Positions 7,626 to 16,262 of a DNA stretch of 37,649 nucleotides are shown here, piece by piece. Both the position numbers and the translations under genes were made by a program. Each line of letters starts with the position of its first letter. The stretch's first letter is position 1. A model generated the notes under the pieces. That model saw only the letters and a list, made by a program, of their open reading frames with translations. It was not told the DNA's origin and did not search any database. This DNA is from Pseudomonas sp. Au-Pse12 (GTDB taxonomy: Bacteria; Pseudomonadota; Gammaproteobacteria; Pseudomonadales; Pseudomonadaceae), in the NCBI RefSeq assembly GCF_021341665.1, contig NZ_JAJTTH010000022.1, positions 1 through 37,649 on the forward strand, read 5' to 3'.

Positions 7626-8274
7626 AAAACTGTTCGTCCCGCTGGACTTAAAAGAGGTCAGCGATACGGGCGACTTTGAGGGCTACGGCTCAGTGTTCGG
7701 CGTGCGTGACCTGGGCTACGACATTGTGATGCCGGGGGCCTTTACCAAGACCCTGGCGGCCTGGGCGGCCAAAGGCAAGTTGCCGCCTGTGCTGTGGCAG
7801 CACAACGTCGAAGAACCCATCGGCCCGCATCTGGAGATGCGAGAGGATGAAAAAGGCCTGTACGTCCGGGGTCGCCTGTTGATCGACGCGGACCCCCTGG
7901 CCAAGCGGGCGCATGCCCACATGAAGGCCGGCAGTGTGACCGGGTTGTCTATTGGTTACGTGCTGAAAGACTACGAATGGTCCCGGGACAAAGAGGCCTA
8001 TTTGCTCAAGGAAATTGAGCTGTGGGAAGTCTCTGTAGTCACGTTCGCCATGAACGAAGAAGCCAGCGTCACCGCCGTTAAGTCGGCGCTGGACCGTGGG
8101 GAGATTCCGGCCCCCAGCAAAATGGAAAGAGCCCTGCGCGAGGTAGGGCTAAGCCACACCCAGGCCAAGAGTTTTATGGCCAAAGGCTACAGCGCACTGG
8201 CGCCGCGAGAGGCGGACGACAGCGCCGGGCTGGCCGCTTTGAAATCCCTAGTCAACCGAATCCCTGTTAGTTAA
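7615..8274 (+). CDS. Prohead protease (HK97 family, S78)
   Basis: 219-residue serine protease that trims the capsid delta domain during maturation. The fold markers are visible: the GYGSVFGVRDLGYDIVMPGAF opening, catalytic His in LWQHNVEEPIG and catalytic Ser in SVTGLSIGY, followed by LKEIELWEVSVVTFAMN. It overlaps the portal gene and lies 12 bases before the capsid gene, the standard order. Confidence 0.95.
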   Translation: MEIKKLFVPLDLKEVSDTGDFEGYGSVFGVRDLGYDIVMPGAFTKTLAAWAAKGKLPPVLWQHNVEEPIGPHLEMREDEKGLYVRGRLLIDADPLAKRAHAHMKAGSVTGLSIGYVLKDYEWSRDKEAYLLKEIELWEVSVVTFAMNEEASVTAVKSALDRGEIPAPSKMERALREVGLSHTQAKSFMAKGYSALAPREADDSAGLAALKSLVNRIPVS

Positions 8275-8286
8275 GGAGGGCCTTTT

Positions 8287-9492
8287 ATGCCCGTAGATAG
8301 TCAAGACGTACAGCAAGTTGCCGAAGCCCTGGGCGCTCGTTTCGACGAGTTCAAGAAACTCAATGATCAGCGCCTGGACGGCATTGTTCAGGAGAAAGGC
8401 AAACTCGCCGAGCAAGTCGAAAAACTCAATGGCCAGCTGACCGAGCTGGAAAGGAACAAGACCGAGCTTGAAACCGAGCTGAAAAGTCAGCGCCGCCCAG
8501 GTGGTGGCCCGCCGGTTTCCAAGGTCCTGGCCGAGCACAAAACCGCTTTCGGTATGTTCGTGCGCAAGGGGCTTGAAGACGGCCTGCGCGATCTGGAGCG
8601 CAAGGCGCTGAACACTGCCACCGATGAAGACGGCGGCTTTGCGGTGCCGGAGGATCTTGACCGGGCGTTGATCGAGCTGGCCCGTGAAACTTCCGTCATG
8701 CGCCAGGAGTGCAATGGCATCACCCTGGGCGGCACAGGTTATAAGAAGCTGGTGAACCTCGGCGGCGCAACTTCTGGCTGGGTCGGCGAGAGTGATCCGC
8801 GCCCGGCGACAGGTACGCCGAAGCTCAAAGAGGTCAAGCCGACCTGGGGAGAAATCTACGCAAACCCACAAGCCACTCAGGGCATGCTCGATGACAGTTT
8901 CTTCGATGTCGAAAAATGGCTCTCTGGCGATGTGAACATTGAGTTTTCCGAGCAGGAAGAAGCCGGCTTCAGCTATGGCGATGGGGTCAACAAGCCAAAG
9001 GGGCTGTTTGCGTTCCCCACTGATGACAAGGACGACAAAACCCGCGACTACGGCAAGCTGCAGCACATGCTGGCCAGTGGCGCGAAGCTGAACGCTGATG
9101 AGCTGATGGCACTCATTTATACCCTGCGCAAGCCTTACCGCTCTGGCGCAAAGTGGATGATGAACGGGCTTTCTCTGATGGCCTGTCGTTTGCTCAAGAA
9201 CGCCGAGGGTGATTATCTGTGGCGCCCTGGCCTGGCTGAGGGCGCGCCGTCGATCCTGCTGGGCTATGGCATCGCCGAGAACGAGGAAATGCCGGATATC
9301 GCGCCCGGTGTGCAGCCAATCTCCTTCGGCAACTACAAGCGGGCTTACACCATCATCGACCGTATTGGTACCCGCGTATTGCGCGACCCCTACACCAACA
9401 AGCCCTATGTTGGCTTCTACACCACCAAGCGCGTCGGGGCCATGCTGGAAAACAGCCAGGCTGTAAAAATGCTCAAGATGGGAGCCGCTTAA
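8287..9492 (+). CDS. Major capsid protein (HK97 fold)
   Basis: 401-residue shell protein. Residues about 1-75 form a charged coiled coil (delta domain, internal scaffold) that the upstream protease is expected to remove; the cut probably falls in or after the RRPGGGPPVSKV linker. The rest shows HK97-fold markers: DEDGGFAVPEDL, TLGGTGYKKLVNLGGATSGWVGE, the LRKPYRSGAKWMMN region and the C-terminal GTRVLRDPYTNKPYVGFYTTKRVGAMLEN. An ideal AAGGAGGG ribosome site (8273-8280) is consistent with the highest translation in the block. Confidence 0.96.
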   Translation: MPVDSQDVQQVAEALGARFDEFKKLNDQRLDGIVQEKGKLAEQVEKLNGQLTELERNKTELETELKSQRRPGGGPPVSKVLAEHKTAFGMFVRKGLEDGLRDLERKALNTATDEDGGFAVPEDLDRALIELARETSVMRQECNGITLGGTGYKKLVNLGGATSGWVGESDPRPATGTPKLKEVKPTWGEIYANPQATQGMLDDSFFDVEKWLSGDVNIEFSEQEEAGFSYGDGVNKPKGLFAFPTDDKDDKTRDYGKLQHMLASGAKLNADELMALIYTLRKPYRSGAKWMMNGLSLMACRLLKNAEGDYLWRPGLAEGAPSILLGYGIAENEEMPDIAPGVQPISFGNYKRAYTIIDRIGTRVLRDPYTNKPYVGFYTTKRVGAMLENSQAVKMLKMGAA

Positions 9493-9524
9493 GCGGCAGG
9501 AGGCGGGGCCGCGCAAGCGGCCCC
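9484..9524 (+). promoter_or_regulatory. Paired hairpins directly behind capsid gene
   Basis: A perfect 14-bp palindrome (GCCGCTTAAGCGGC, 9484-9497) contains the capsid stop codon, and an 8-bp G+C stem (9505-9512 with 9517-9524) with a GCAA tetraloop follows. There is no T run, so a simple terminator is unlikely. Partial stop, RNA stabilisation or processing that raises capsid over downstream products are possible roles. Confidence 0.55.
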
Positions 9525-9533
9525 TGTGCGTGC

Positions 9534-9917
9534 ATGCTGACGCTTGAGCAAATCAAGGAACAGTGCCGCCTGGAGCAGGACGAAACCCAGGAAGACCGCT
9601 TGCTGATGGCCTACGGGCGCGCAGCCTGGCGTCTGGTTGAAACCTCGACCGGGCGCCGATTGTTCCAGGTTGTGCTGCCCGAGGATGCGCCGGCCAATGC
9701 CGGCGCCGATGAGGTGTATTTGCGCGGTCTGCTGCCGCCAGATGCGCCGGAGAATTCGTTACCCGTAACGGATGACTTAACCCTGGCCATGCTGATGTTG
9801 GTTGCCCACTGGCATCGTAACCGCGAGGCGGTCACGGAAGCCGGCGCTATGGACTCCAAGGCGCTGCCCTTGGCGTTTGAAGCTCTGGTCGGCCCTTACC
9901 GCTGGTTCTCGCTATGA
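9534..9917 (+). CDS. Head-tail connector (gp6-like, DNA packaging)
   Basis: 127-residue adaptor expected to sit under the portal. The N-terminus MLTLEQIKEQCRLEQDETQEDRLL and the C-terminal LPLAFEALVGPYRWFSL are typical of HK97 gp6-like connector proteins. Position directly behind the capsid fits. A GTTACCCGTAAC site (9768-9779) lies inside and forces a TTA leucine codon, very rare in G+C-rich pseudomonads. Confidence 0.88.
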   Translation: MLTLEQIKEQCRLEQDETQEDRLLMAYGRAAWRLVETSTGRRLFQVVLPEDAPANAGADEVYLRGLLPPDAPENSLPVTDDLTLAMLMLVAHWHRNREAVTEAGAMDSKALPLAFEALVGPYRWFSL

Positions 9918-10294
9918 GGCCGCCAGAAACTGGGGAGCTGCAGCACCGGGTCCAGGTGCGGCTGCGGGCTGATCACGCGCAGCGCGACGGTCCGGGCCTG
10001 GAGTCTGAGTTTATTCCGGTGGCCTCGCGCTGGGCCAAGATTGAACCGCTCGGGACGGCGACGTATCAAGGCACGGTGCAAACCGGGAATGTGATTACCC
10101 ACCGGGTCTACTTCCGCTATGTGCCAGGCCTCGACGCCCGGCATGAAATCGTCGAGGACGGCCAGGTGTTCCGGGTCAAGCGGCCCAGCACCATCGGCGG
10201 GCGTAACGTCTGGTCGGTGATCGAGGTCGAAGAAGTCCAAAGCGGCGCCGTAGACGCCGGGGAGGTGATCGGTGACGAATTCCGCTTCCGTTGA
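9914..10294 (+). CDS. Head-tail joining protein (SPP1 gp16-like stopper)
   Basis: 126-residue protein beginning MRPPETGELQHRVQVR, with RWAKIEPLGTATYQGTVQTGNVITHRVYFRY in the middle and a C-terminal beta-rich end. This is the usual pattern of phage head-tail joining or head-closure proteins. It overlaps the connector stop by four bases and the next start by 23 bases. Confidence 0.88.
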   Translation: MRPPETGELQHRVQVRLRADHAQRDGPGLESEFIPVASRWAKIEPLGTATYQGTVQTGNVITHRVYFRYVPGLDARHEIVEDGQVFRVKRPSTIGGRNVWSVIEVEEVQSGAVDAGEVIGDEFRFR

Positions 10295-10772
10295 CGGTTA
10301 CATGCATATCGAGGGCTTCGAAGCCTTCGAACGTGACGCTTTCGACAAGCGCCAGGTACGCGCAGGGATGCGCAAGGCCGGCCTGTTGGTCCTGCAGCGG
10401 GCACAGATGAACCTGGCTCTAGGCAAGGGGCAGGCGGGTTATCCGGTCAACCGCACTGGGGCAACCTTGCATTCGATCAATGCCAAGGTTTCCCGGTCGG
10501 GTTTCTTGGTGCGCGTCGCTCCTTCCAAGTCCAAGGACATGGCCGCGTTTTACCCCGCGTACCTGCATTACGGGGTGCGCAATGGTCCCCGCATCAAGGG
10601 GCGAGGCGGCAAGCGCCGCGCCCGCGGCGAGCGACAGGCGCTGCGCGAGGCCCGCCGGCAATCGGGTTGGCGGATTGCCCCGCGTGATAACTACATGAGC
10701 GATGCCCTGCAAGACTCCCGCGCTGACGTACAACGGGTGTTGCAGGCGGCCTTTGCCGCTGCCCTGAACTGA
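10272..10772 (+). CDS. Tail completion / neck protein (HK97 gp10-like)
   Basis: 166-residue protein with markers of the HK97 gp10-type tail-completion family: an early AGMRKAGLLVLQRAQMNLA helix, PVNRTGATLHSINAKV and AAFYPAYLHYGV, and a very basic middle (GRGGKRRARGERQALREARR). The GTG at 10272 has GGGGAGG seven bases upstream and is chosen over the in-frame ATG at 10302. It probably joins the neck to the tail terminator. Confidence 0.78.
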   Translation: MTNSASVDGYMHIEGFEAFERDAFDKRQVRAGMRKAGLLVLQRAQMNLALGKGQAGYPVNRTGATLHSINAKVSRSGFLVRVAPSKSKDMAAFYPAYLHYGVRNGPRIKGRGGKRRARGERQALREARRQSGWRIAPRDNYMSDALQDSRADVQRVLQAAFAAALN

Positions 10773-10813
10773 AACCTACGGCCCCCCTTGGGCCCCTACC
10801 TGAGCCCTTTGAT

Positions 10814-11410
10814 ATGCGAATTACTCCAATCGTGGAGCAGCTGCGCGCCCGTTGCCCGGGTTTCCACGAGCGGGTGGCCGGCGCGCTGGACTGGAACCCC
10901 ACGCAAGCCAGCGCCCTGGTCGAGTTGCCGGCGGCGTTTGTGATCCCTACGGGCGATGAAGCCGACCCGCCGGCCTCGCAGAACGTGGTTACTCAGACCG
11001 TGCGCGACTCGATAGACGTGTGCGTTGTGCTGCGCAACGTTGACGAACGCGGCCAGGCCGCTGCCGATCAGTTGCATTCAGTCCGGGCAAGCCTATTTCG
11101 CGCCCTGGTCGGCTTTGAGCCAGATCAGGACATGGGTTGGCTTGAGTACGACAGCGGCGCCCTGCTGGTGATCGACCGTGATCGGGTGGTTTACCGCTTC
11201 CGGTTCGTTGCCGAGTTCACGCTAGGCAATGTGCACTGGTCCGGACTCGGCACCCCCGAGACGTGGCAAGAGTGGTTCCTTGCCGGGCTTCCCCCGTTGG
11301 CAGGTGTAGACATGGCCGTCGACTTTATCGATCCGATGGCCGACAAAAACTTAGCCCCGACCGGACCTGACGGCCGGATCGAGCTAACAACTCGCGAGGA
11401 CTTCCCGTAA
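10814..11410 (+). CDS. Tail terminator (Mu gp37-like)
   Basis: 198-residue protein. MRITPIVEQLRARCPGF...GALDW and a beta-rich middle (DSIDVCVVLRNVDERGQAAADQLHSVRASLFRALVGF) match gp37-type proteins that cap the tail tube in Mu-like and P2-like phages. It directly precedes the DUF2635 and sheath genes, and its stop overlaps the next start. Confidence 0.8.
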   Translation: MRITPIVEQLRARCPGFHERVAGALDWNPTQASALVELPAAFVIPTGDEADPPASQNVVTQTVRDSIDVCVVLRNVDERGQAAADQLHSVRASLFRALVGFEPDQDMGWLEYDSGALLVIDRDRVVYRFRFVAEFTLGNVHWSGLGTPETWQEWFLAGLPPLAGVDMAVDFIDPMADKNLAPTGPDGRIELTTREDFP

Positions 11411-11610
11411 TGCAATCCATGATTCATGTGAAGCCGGCGCCGGGGCGTGACTGCCCGGTTCCGGAAGACGGCGGCCGCCTGTTGCCTGCAGATGGGCGGC
11501 CGGTGGCTCTCAATGCCTGGTGGCAACGCCGGCTCAATGACGGTGACGTGGTGCGGGTCGAGGATCTGCCGGCCGCTGAAACCAAGCCTGCGAAAGGGGG
11601 CAAAGCATGA
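11410..11610 (+). CDS. DUF2635 protein
   Basis: 66-residue protein with the DUF2635 pattern: MIHVKPAPGRDCPVPEDGGRLLPADGRPV followed by WWQRRLNDGDVV. This small family is regularly encoded just upstream of the sheath gene in Mu-like contractile tails; its role is not known to me. The start overlaps the stop of the terminator gene and the end overlaps the sheath start. Confidence 0.88.
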   Translation: MQSMIHVKPAPGRDCPVPEDGGRLLPADGRPVALNAWWQRRLNDGDVVRVEDLPAAETKPAKGGKA

Positions 11611-13103
11611 TCAGCTTTAACAACATTCCATCTGATATCCGCGTTCCGCTGTTCTACGCCGAGGTTGATAACTCGATGGCGAACACCAGCGGCGGCGGTG
11701 CGCTGCGCCGGCTGATCGTCGGCCAGGTGAACGAAGGTGTCACCAGTTCCGAAGTCGGCCGCCTGGTCCTGGTGACGCGCCCGGCCGATGTTCTGGATAT
11801 CGGCGGCGCCGGCTCGATGCTCGCGGCTATGTACAACAAGCATCGGGCCATCGACGTGGCCGGCGAGGTCTGGTGTCTGCCGCTGACCGTGACCGAAGGC
11901 GCGGCGGCCAAGGGCACCGTTACGGTAACGGGCACGACCTCGGCGCCGGGCCTGGTCAATCTGTACATTGCTGGCCAGCGCGTGCGGACCAGCGTCACCG
12001 CGTCCATGTCCGCCGAAGCGGTGGCCACGGCCATTGCGGCACGGGTTAACGAGTCGATCGATCTGCCGGTCACTGCCACGGCGGCTGGCCCGGTGGTCAA
12101 CCTGTTGGCTAAGTTCAAGGGCGACCTCGGCAACGATATCCGCATTGAACTGAACCGCCTGGGACGGCCTTCTGGCGAAGAAACGCCGCCAGGCCTGACC
12201 CTGGTGGCGGGTGTGATGACTGGCGGGCTTGGCGCGCCGGACATGGCCGCCGCGCTGGCGGCGCTGGGGGATGAACCGTTCGAATTTATCTGTCAGCCCT
12301 GGAGCGATACGGCCACGCTCGACGCCTGGAAAGCGACGATGGACGACACGGCCGGGCGCTGGTCCTGGGCCAAGCAGCTCTATGGCCATGTTTACAGCGC
12401 CAAGCGCGGCAGTGTCGGCGAGCTGGTGGCCGCCGGCCGGGCCCGCAACGACCAGCACATGACGTTGCACGGCTTCGAACGCGGGTTGCCACAGCCGGTG
12501 TGGGAAGTGGCCGCGCAATATGCGGCGCGAACGGCGGTGTTCATCAGTGCCGACCCCGGCCGGCCAACGCAGACCGGCACCCTGTCGGGCATCGATCCAG
12601 CCCCGGCCAGCGACCGCTTTACCCTGACCGAGCGTCAATCGCTGCTGAGCTACGGCATTGCCACCGCGTACTACGAGGGCGGCTCTTATCGCATTCAGCG
12701 TGCCGTGACGACCTACCAGCGCAACGCTTACGGCCAGGCCGATACGTCCTACTTGGACAGCGAGCCGCTGCACCAGTCGGCACATGTGATTCGCAACCTG
12801 CAGGGCCGTATTACCAGCAAATACGGCCGTCACAAGCTGGCCAACGATGGGACCAGCTTTGGCCCGGGCCAGGCCATCGTGACGCCGCTGGTGATCCGGG
12901 GCGAACTGGTGGCGGCATATGGCGAGCTGGAGCGCGCCGGACTGGTCGAGAACATGGAGCTGTTCAAACAACACCTGATTGTTGAGCGCGACGCGAAAGA
13001 CCCGAACCGCATCGCGGTGCTGTTCCCGCCGGATCTGGTCAACCAGCTGCGCGTCCTGGCCCTGTCGTATCAATTCCGGCTGCAGTACCCCGACGCGGCC
13101 TAA
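11607..13103 (+). CDS. Tail sheath protein
   Basis: 498-residue contractile sheath subunit of the Mu gpL type. The start MISFNNIPSDIRVPLFYAEV, a repetitive Thr/Ala-rich beta region at residues about 95-185 and the C-terminal LAYQF-like end (LRVLALSYQFRLQYP) match this family. Its presence makes the virion a myovirus. A GTTACGGTAAC site lies at 11919-11929. The terminator at 13122 follows, which may lower expression of genes beyond unless read through. Confidence 0.95.
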   Translation: MISFNNIPSDIRVPLFYAEVDNSMANTSGGGALRRLIVGQVNEGVTSSEVGRLVLVTRPADVLDIGGAGSMLAAMYNKHRAIDVAGEVWCLPLTVTEGAAAKGTVTVTGTTSAPGLVNLYIAGQRVRTSVTASMSAEAVATAIAARVNESIDLPVTATAAGPVVNLLAKFKGDLGNDIRIELNRLGRPSGEETPPGLTLVAGVMTGGLGAPDMAAALAALGDEPFEFICQPWSDTATLDAWKATMDDTAGRWSWAKQLYGHVYSAKRGSVGELVAAGRARNDQHMTLHGFERGLPQPVWEVAAQYAARTAVFISADPGRPTQTGTLSGIDPAPASDRFTLTERQSLLSYGIATAYYEGGSYRIQRAVTTYQRNAYGQADTSYLDSEPLHQSAHVIRNLQGRITSKYGRHKLANDGTSFGPGQAIVTPLVIRGELVAAYGELERAGLVENMELFKQHLIVERDAKDPNRIAVLFPPDLVNQLRVLALSYQFRLQYPDAA

Positions 13104-13121
13104 ACCTTACCGATTTACCCC

Positions 13122-13145
13122 GGCCCGCCTTGTGCGGGCCTTTTT
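13122..13145 (+). terminator. Intrinsic terminator between sheath and tube genes
   Basis: GGCCCGC (13122-13128) pairs with GCGGGCC (13134-13140) around a five-base loop, followed by TTTTT. It lies inside the late block, so it must be partial or overcome by antitermination. Confidence 0.82.
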
Positions 13146-13160
13146 GTGGAGCCCCTTTTT

Positions 13161-13508
13161 ATGGGTCAGAAAGTTGCAGGTACTTGTTACATCAAAGTCG
13201 ATGGCGATCAGCTGGTAATCACGGGAGGCGTAGAGGCGCCGCTGTCAAAGGTCAAGCGCGAAACCATCATCAAGGGCTATTTCAAGGAGGAAGACCGCAC
13301 GCCTTTTCTCAAGGTTGACGCAGTGAAAACCCCGAATTTCCCCGTGGCCAAGTTGTCCGGCGGCACAAACATGACCGTCACCGCTGAATTCAAGGACGGC
13401 AGTAGTTACGTGCTGTCCGGTGCCTACCTGGTCGATGACGTAAACGTCACCGGGGATGACGGCAAGGTTTCTCTCAACTTCGAAGGCATCGCAGGAGACT
13501 GGCAGTAA
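13161..13508 (+). CDS. Tail tube protein (Mu gpM-like)
   Basis: 115-residue tube subunit. MGQKVAGTCYIKVDGDQL, the FKEEDRTPFLKVDAVKTPNFP region and SYVLSGAYLVDDVNV...GKVSLNFEGIAGDW match the Mu-like tube family (PF10618 type). ATG 13161 is preferred to the upstream GTG at 13146, which lies against the terminator. The stop overlaps the chaperone start. Confidence 0.92.
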   Translation: MGQKVAGTCYIKVDGDQLVITGGVEAPLSKVKRETIIKGYFKEEDRTPFLKVDAVKTPNFPVAKLSGGTNMTVTAEFKDGSSYVLSGAYLVDDVNVTGDDGKVSLNFEGIAGDWQ

Positions 13509-13807
13509 TGAGCATCGTAACTATTGACCTGAGTACACCGATTCAAGCCCACGGTGAAACCCTGACCGCCCTGGAGCTGCGCCGGCCCACCGTGCAGGAC
13601 TGCCGCGATATCAAAGCGCTGCCGTACAAGATCGACAAAGACGAGTCGGTTTCCCTGGATCTGGACATTGCCAGCAAGTACATCGCCGTTTGTGCCGGCA
13701 TTCCCCCGGGTTCTGTTGGCCAGCTGGAACTGCACGACTTCAACGGCATTGCCTGGGCGGTTGCGGGTTTTTTCATGGCTGCCGCTTCGCCGAAATCGGA
13801 GAGCTGA
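13508..13807 (+). CDS. Tail assembly chaperone, short form (Mu gp41-like)
   Basis: 99-residue chaperone that coats the tape measure during tail assembly, of the Mu gp41 type (ETLTALELRRPTVQDCRDIKALP). It lies directly before the tape measure gene. About ten codons before its stop the message reads G GGT TTT TTC (13765-13774), where a -1 slip yields a longer product. Confidence 0.9.
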   Translation: MSIVTIDLSTPIQAHGETLTALELRRPTVQDCRDIKALPYKIDKDESVSLDLDIASKYIAVCAGIPPGSVGQLELHDFNGIAWAVAGFFMAAASPKSES

Positions 13808-13944
13808 CCGAGCTGGCCTACGACCTGGCCTGGTACTGGAAAACCAGCCCGGAACAGGTCAAGGCCTGGCCCCTGGACGTGCTGTTCGAAAGTGAAGAAC
13901 ACGCGCACCGAATACAGCGGCAGACCGCATCAGGGGGTGAATGA
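13508..13944 (+). CDS. Tail assembly chaperone, -1 frameshift product (Mu gp41-gp42-like)
   Basis: Predicted 145-residue fusion made by a programmed -1 shift at 13765-13774. Both GGGTTTT and TTTTTTC there fit the canonical X XXY YYZ pattern in the reading frame. The second frame continues HGCRFAEIGELTELAYDLAWYW...WPLDVLFESEEHAHRI, which resembles the usual downstream extension in tail chaperones of contractile phages. It ends at TGA 13942-13944, overlapping the tape measure ATG (13941). Frame arithmetic (frame of 13508 to frame of 13690) is exactly -1. The efficiency and any stimulatory structure are not known. Confidence 0.8.
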
Positions 13945-16262
13945 TGGCGGACAGATTCCAGCTAAAGGCGTTGATAACCGGCGTCGATAAGCTGTCGCCA
14001 GTACTGACCGGGATTCGCAAGAACGCGGCCAATCTGCGCAAGCAGTTGAACAGTTCGGGCCTTGGGAAAATCACGTTCGGCGATGCGATCCAGGGAGGGG
14101 CCATCGCGGCCCCGTTCGTGATGGGCGTGCAAGCGGCGATCAAGTTTGAAAGCGCCATGGCGGACGTTAAGAAGGTCGTTAACTTCGAGACGCCCGCGCA
14201 GTTCAAGGCGATGAGCGCGGACGTTCTGAACCTGTCCGAACGCCTGCCGATGGCGGCGGACGGAATCGCCAAGATCGTTGCGGCCGGCGGTCAATCAGGT
14301 ATCGAACGGACAGACCTGATGCAGTTCGCCGAGGACGCGGTAAAAATGGGCGTGGCCTTTGACCAGACGGCCGAGCAGTCCGGCGAGATGATGGCCAAGT
14401 GGCGCACGGCGTTCCGCATGAATCAGGCCGAAGTTGTCACGCTCGCGGATCAAATCAACTACCTGGGCAACACGGGGCCGGCGACCACCGCGCAAATTTC
14501 CTCAATAATCACTGAAATCGGCGCGCTGGGCGAGGTGGCCGGTTTGAGTTCGGCGCAGGTGGCGGCCATCGGTGCCACCATGGCCGGCGTTGGGGTTAAG
14601 CAGGACGTAGCGGCAACGGGCATCAAGAACTTCATGCTGGCCATGACCAAGGGATCAGCGGCAACGAAGTCTCAGGCCCAGGCGTTCAAGGCCTTGCGGC
14701 TGGACTCCAAGCAAGTAGCAGTGGCTATGCAGAAGGACTCCAAGGCCACTATGTTGGATCTGCTTAAGCGGATATCGGAGATTGACGCCGCCAAGCGCCC
14801 GGCCTTGCTGACAAACTTGTTCGGCAGTGAGTCCGTAGGTGCGATCACGCCGCTTATCACCAACCTTAAGTTGCTGGAGGGGAACCTAACGAAGGTCGGT
14901 GACGCGGAGCAGTATGGCGGCTCAATGCTGGACGAATACACGGCCCGCGCCGCGACCACTGAAAACTCCCTGCAGCTGCTGCAGAACCGCGTAACTCGCC
15001 TGGGCATCACAGTGGGTAACGCCCTGTTGCCGCCGCTCAATGACTTTGTGGCTGTGGTCGGGCCGATTGTCAGCAAGGTGGCCGAGTTCGCCGGGCAGAA
15101 TCCTGCCTTGGTCAAGGGCATCCTTGGCGCTGCCGTTGGGTTCACGGTGCTGCGCCTGGCAGCGGCTGGTGTTACTGCTGCGCTGTCTCTGATGGGCGCT
15201 ATAGCGACGATGAGCCCCATAGGTCTGATCGTGCGCGGGATCGCGATTGCGGCCGGCGTGTTGATTGCCAACTGGTCAACGGTCGGGCCGTACTTCGAAA
15301 AGCTCTGGCAGCAAATCAAGGGCCCGGCCCTGATTCTGTGGGGCTGGTTCAAGCAGGCGTTCCGCTGGACGCCTCTCGGCATGATCGCGGCGAACTGGGG
15401 GCAACTGATCCCGTTTTTCGTGCGGCTGTGGGAGCAGGTCAAGGCGCCGGCCATGGCGGCCTGGGAGTTCCTGAAAGCCGGCCTGAGCTGGACGCCCATC
15501 GGTATGGTGATTCAGAACTGGGGCCCGTTGGTCGAGCTGTTTAGCTCGGTTTGGGAGCTGATCAAAGCTTTCTCTGTGCCGTTTCTTGAGCACATGAAAA
15601 CCATGTTCGACTGGACGCCGCTCGGGCTGATCGTCAAGCACTGGGGGCCGATCACGCAGTTTTTCCAAGACCTTTGGAGCGACCTGAAACCGATCATCGA
15701 ACCGATGATGAAGTTTCTCGGGGTCAGCTCTGACGGTGACGGTGTGATCAATGCGGCGTCGTCGAAGATCCGCGAATGGGCGGAGCAGCAGAACGCACGC
15801 AACGGCGAAGGCCTGCCGACCCCCGGCCAGTTGGTCAAGCCGATTGCTGCAGCGCCTGAGCTGCTGCCGCAGGCGACGCAGGTAGCCAGCCTGCTACGCG
15901 CTCCAGCGAACGACAGCGGGCCGCTGGTGCAACCGGCGCCGCTGCAGGTGGTGGCAGCGGCAAAGACCCTGCCGGGGCCGCTGCCGGCGCCGGCAGGTGT
16001 CAAGGCGCTGCTGCCAGAAGCCGAAGGCCGGCCGCCGGTATCGGCCCGGTCCGGCATCGGCTCGGGCAGTCTGCCGGCCGAGCGCGGGTCGCTGATTCAG
16101 AAAACGGCCGCGTCACAGCGGACCGAGCTGACCGGCGCCATGGTCGTGCGTTTCGAGAACGCGCCGGCCGGCATGCGGGCGGACCCGGCGCAAACCAATC
16201 AACCCGGGCTGTCGGTTAGCCCGCAGGTGGGCTACCGGTCCTTAGGGGGGAGGAATGGCTGA
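13941..16262 (+). CDS. Tail tape measure protein
   Basis: 773-residue protein that sets tail length. The N-terminal half shows the phage tape-measure pattern (FESAMADVKKVVNFETPAQFKAMSADVLNLSERLPM, TGIKNFMLAMTKGSA and ATKSQAQAFKALRLD). Hydrophobic segments occupy about residues 390-445. Residues about 445-595 hold three to four tandem repeats of 45-55 residues built on a WTP(L/I)GM(I/V)...NWG.L..FF..LWE pattern. The C-terminal 170 residues are Pro/Ala-rich. It overlaps both neighbours by a few bases. Confidence 0.95.
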   Translation: MMADRFQLKALITGVDKLSPVLTGIRKNAANLRKQLNSSGLGKITFGDAIQGGAIAAPFVMGVQAAIKFESAMADVKKVVNFETPAQFKAMSADVLNLSERLPMAADGIAKIVAAGGQSGIERTDLMQFAEDAVKMGVAFDQTAEQSGEMMAKWRTAFRMNQAEVVTLADQINYLGNTGPATTAQISSIITEIGALGEVAGLSSAQVAAIGATMAGVGVKQDVAATGIKNFMLAMTKGSAATKSQAQAFKALRLDSKQVAVAMQKDSKATMLDLLKRISEIDAAKRPALLTNLFGSESVGAITPLITNLKLLEGNLTKVGDAEQYGGSMLDEYTARAATTENSLQLLQNRVTRLGITVGNALLPPLNDFVAVVGPIVSKVAEFAGQNPALVKGILGAAVGFTVLRLAAAGVTAALSLMGAIATMSPIGLIVRGIAIAAGVLIANWSTVGPYFEKLWQQIKGPALILWGWFKQAFRWTPLGMIAANWGQLIPFFVRLWEQVKAPAMAAWEFLKAGLSWTPIGMVIQNWGPLVELFSSVWELIKAFSVPFLEHMKTMFDWTPLGLIVKHWGPITQFFQDLWSDLKPIIEPMMKFLGVSSDGDGVINAASSKIREWAEQQNARNGEGLPTPGQLVKPIAAAPELLPQATQVASLLRAPANDSGPLVQPAPLQVVAAAKTLPGPLPAPAGVKALLPEAEGRPPVSARSGIGSGSLPAERGSLIQKTAASQRTELTGAMVVRFENAPAGMRADPAQTNQPGLSVSPQVGYRSLGGRNG

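Noticed and set aside
8248..9516. 422-codon open frame on the minus strand
   Set aside because: Antisense to the unmistakable major capsid gene.
11424..13073. 549-codon open frame on the minus strand
   Set aside because: It lies exactly opposite the sheath and DUF2635 genes; long antisense frames are common in G+C-rich coding DNA and the translation is low-complexity Arg/Gly/His.
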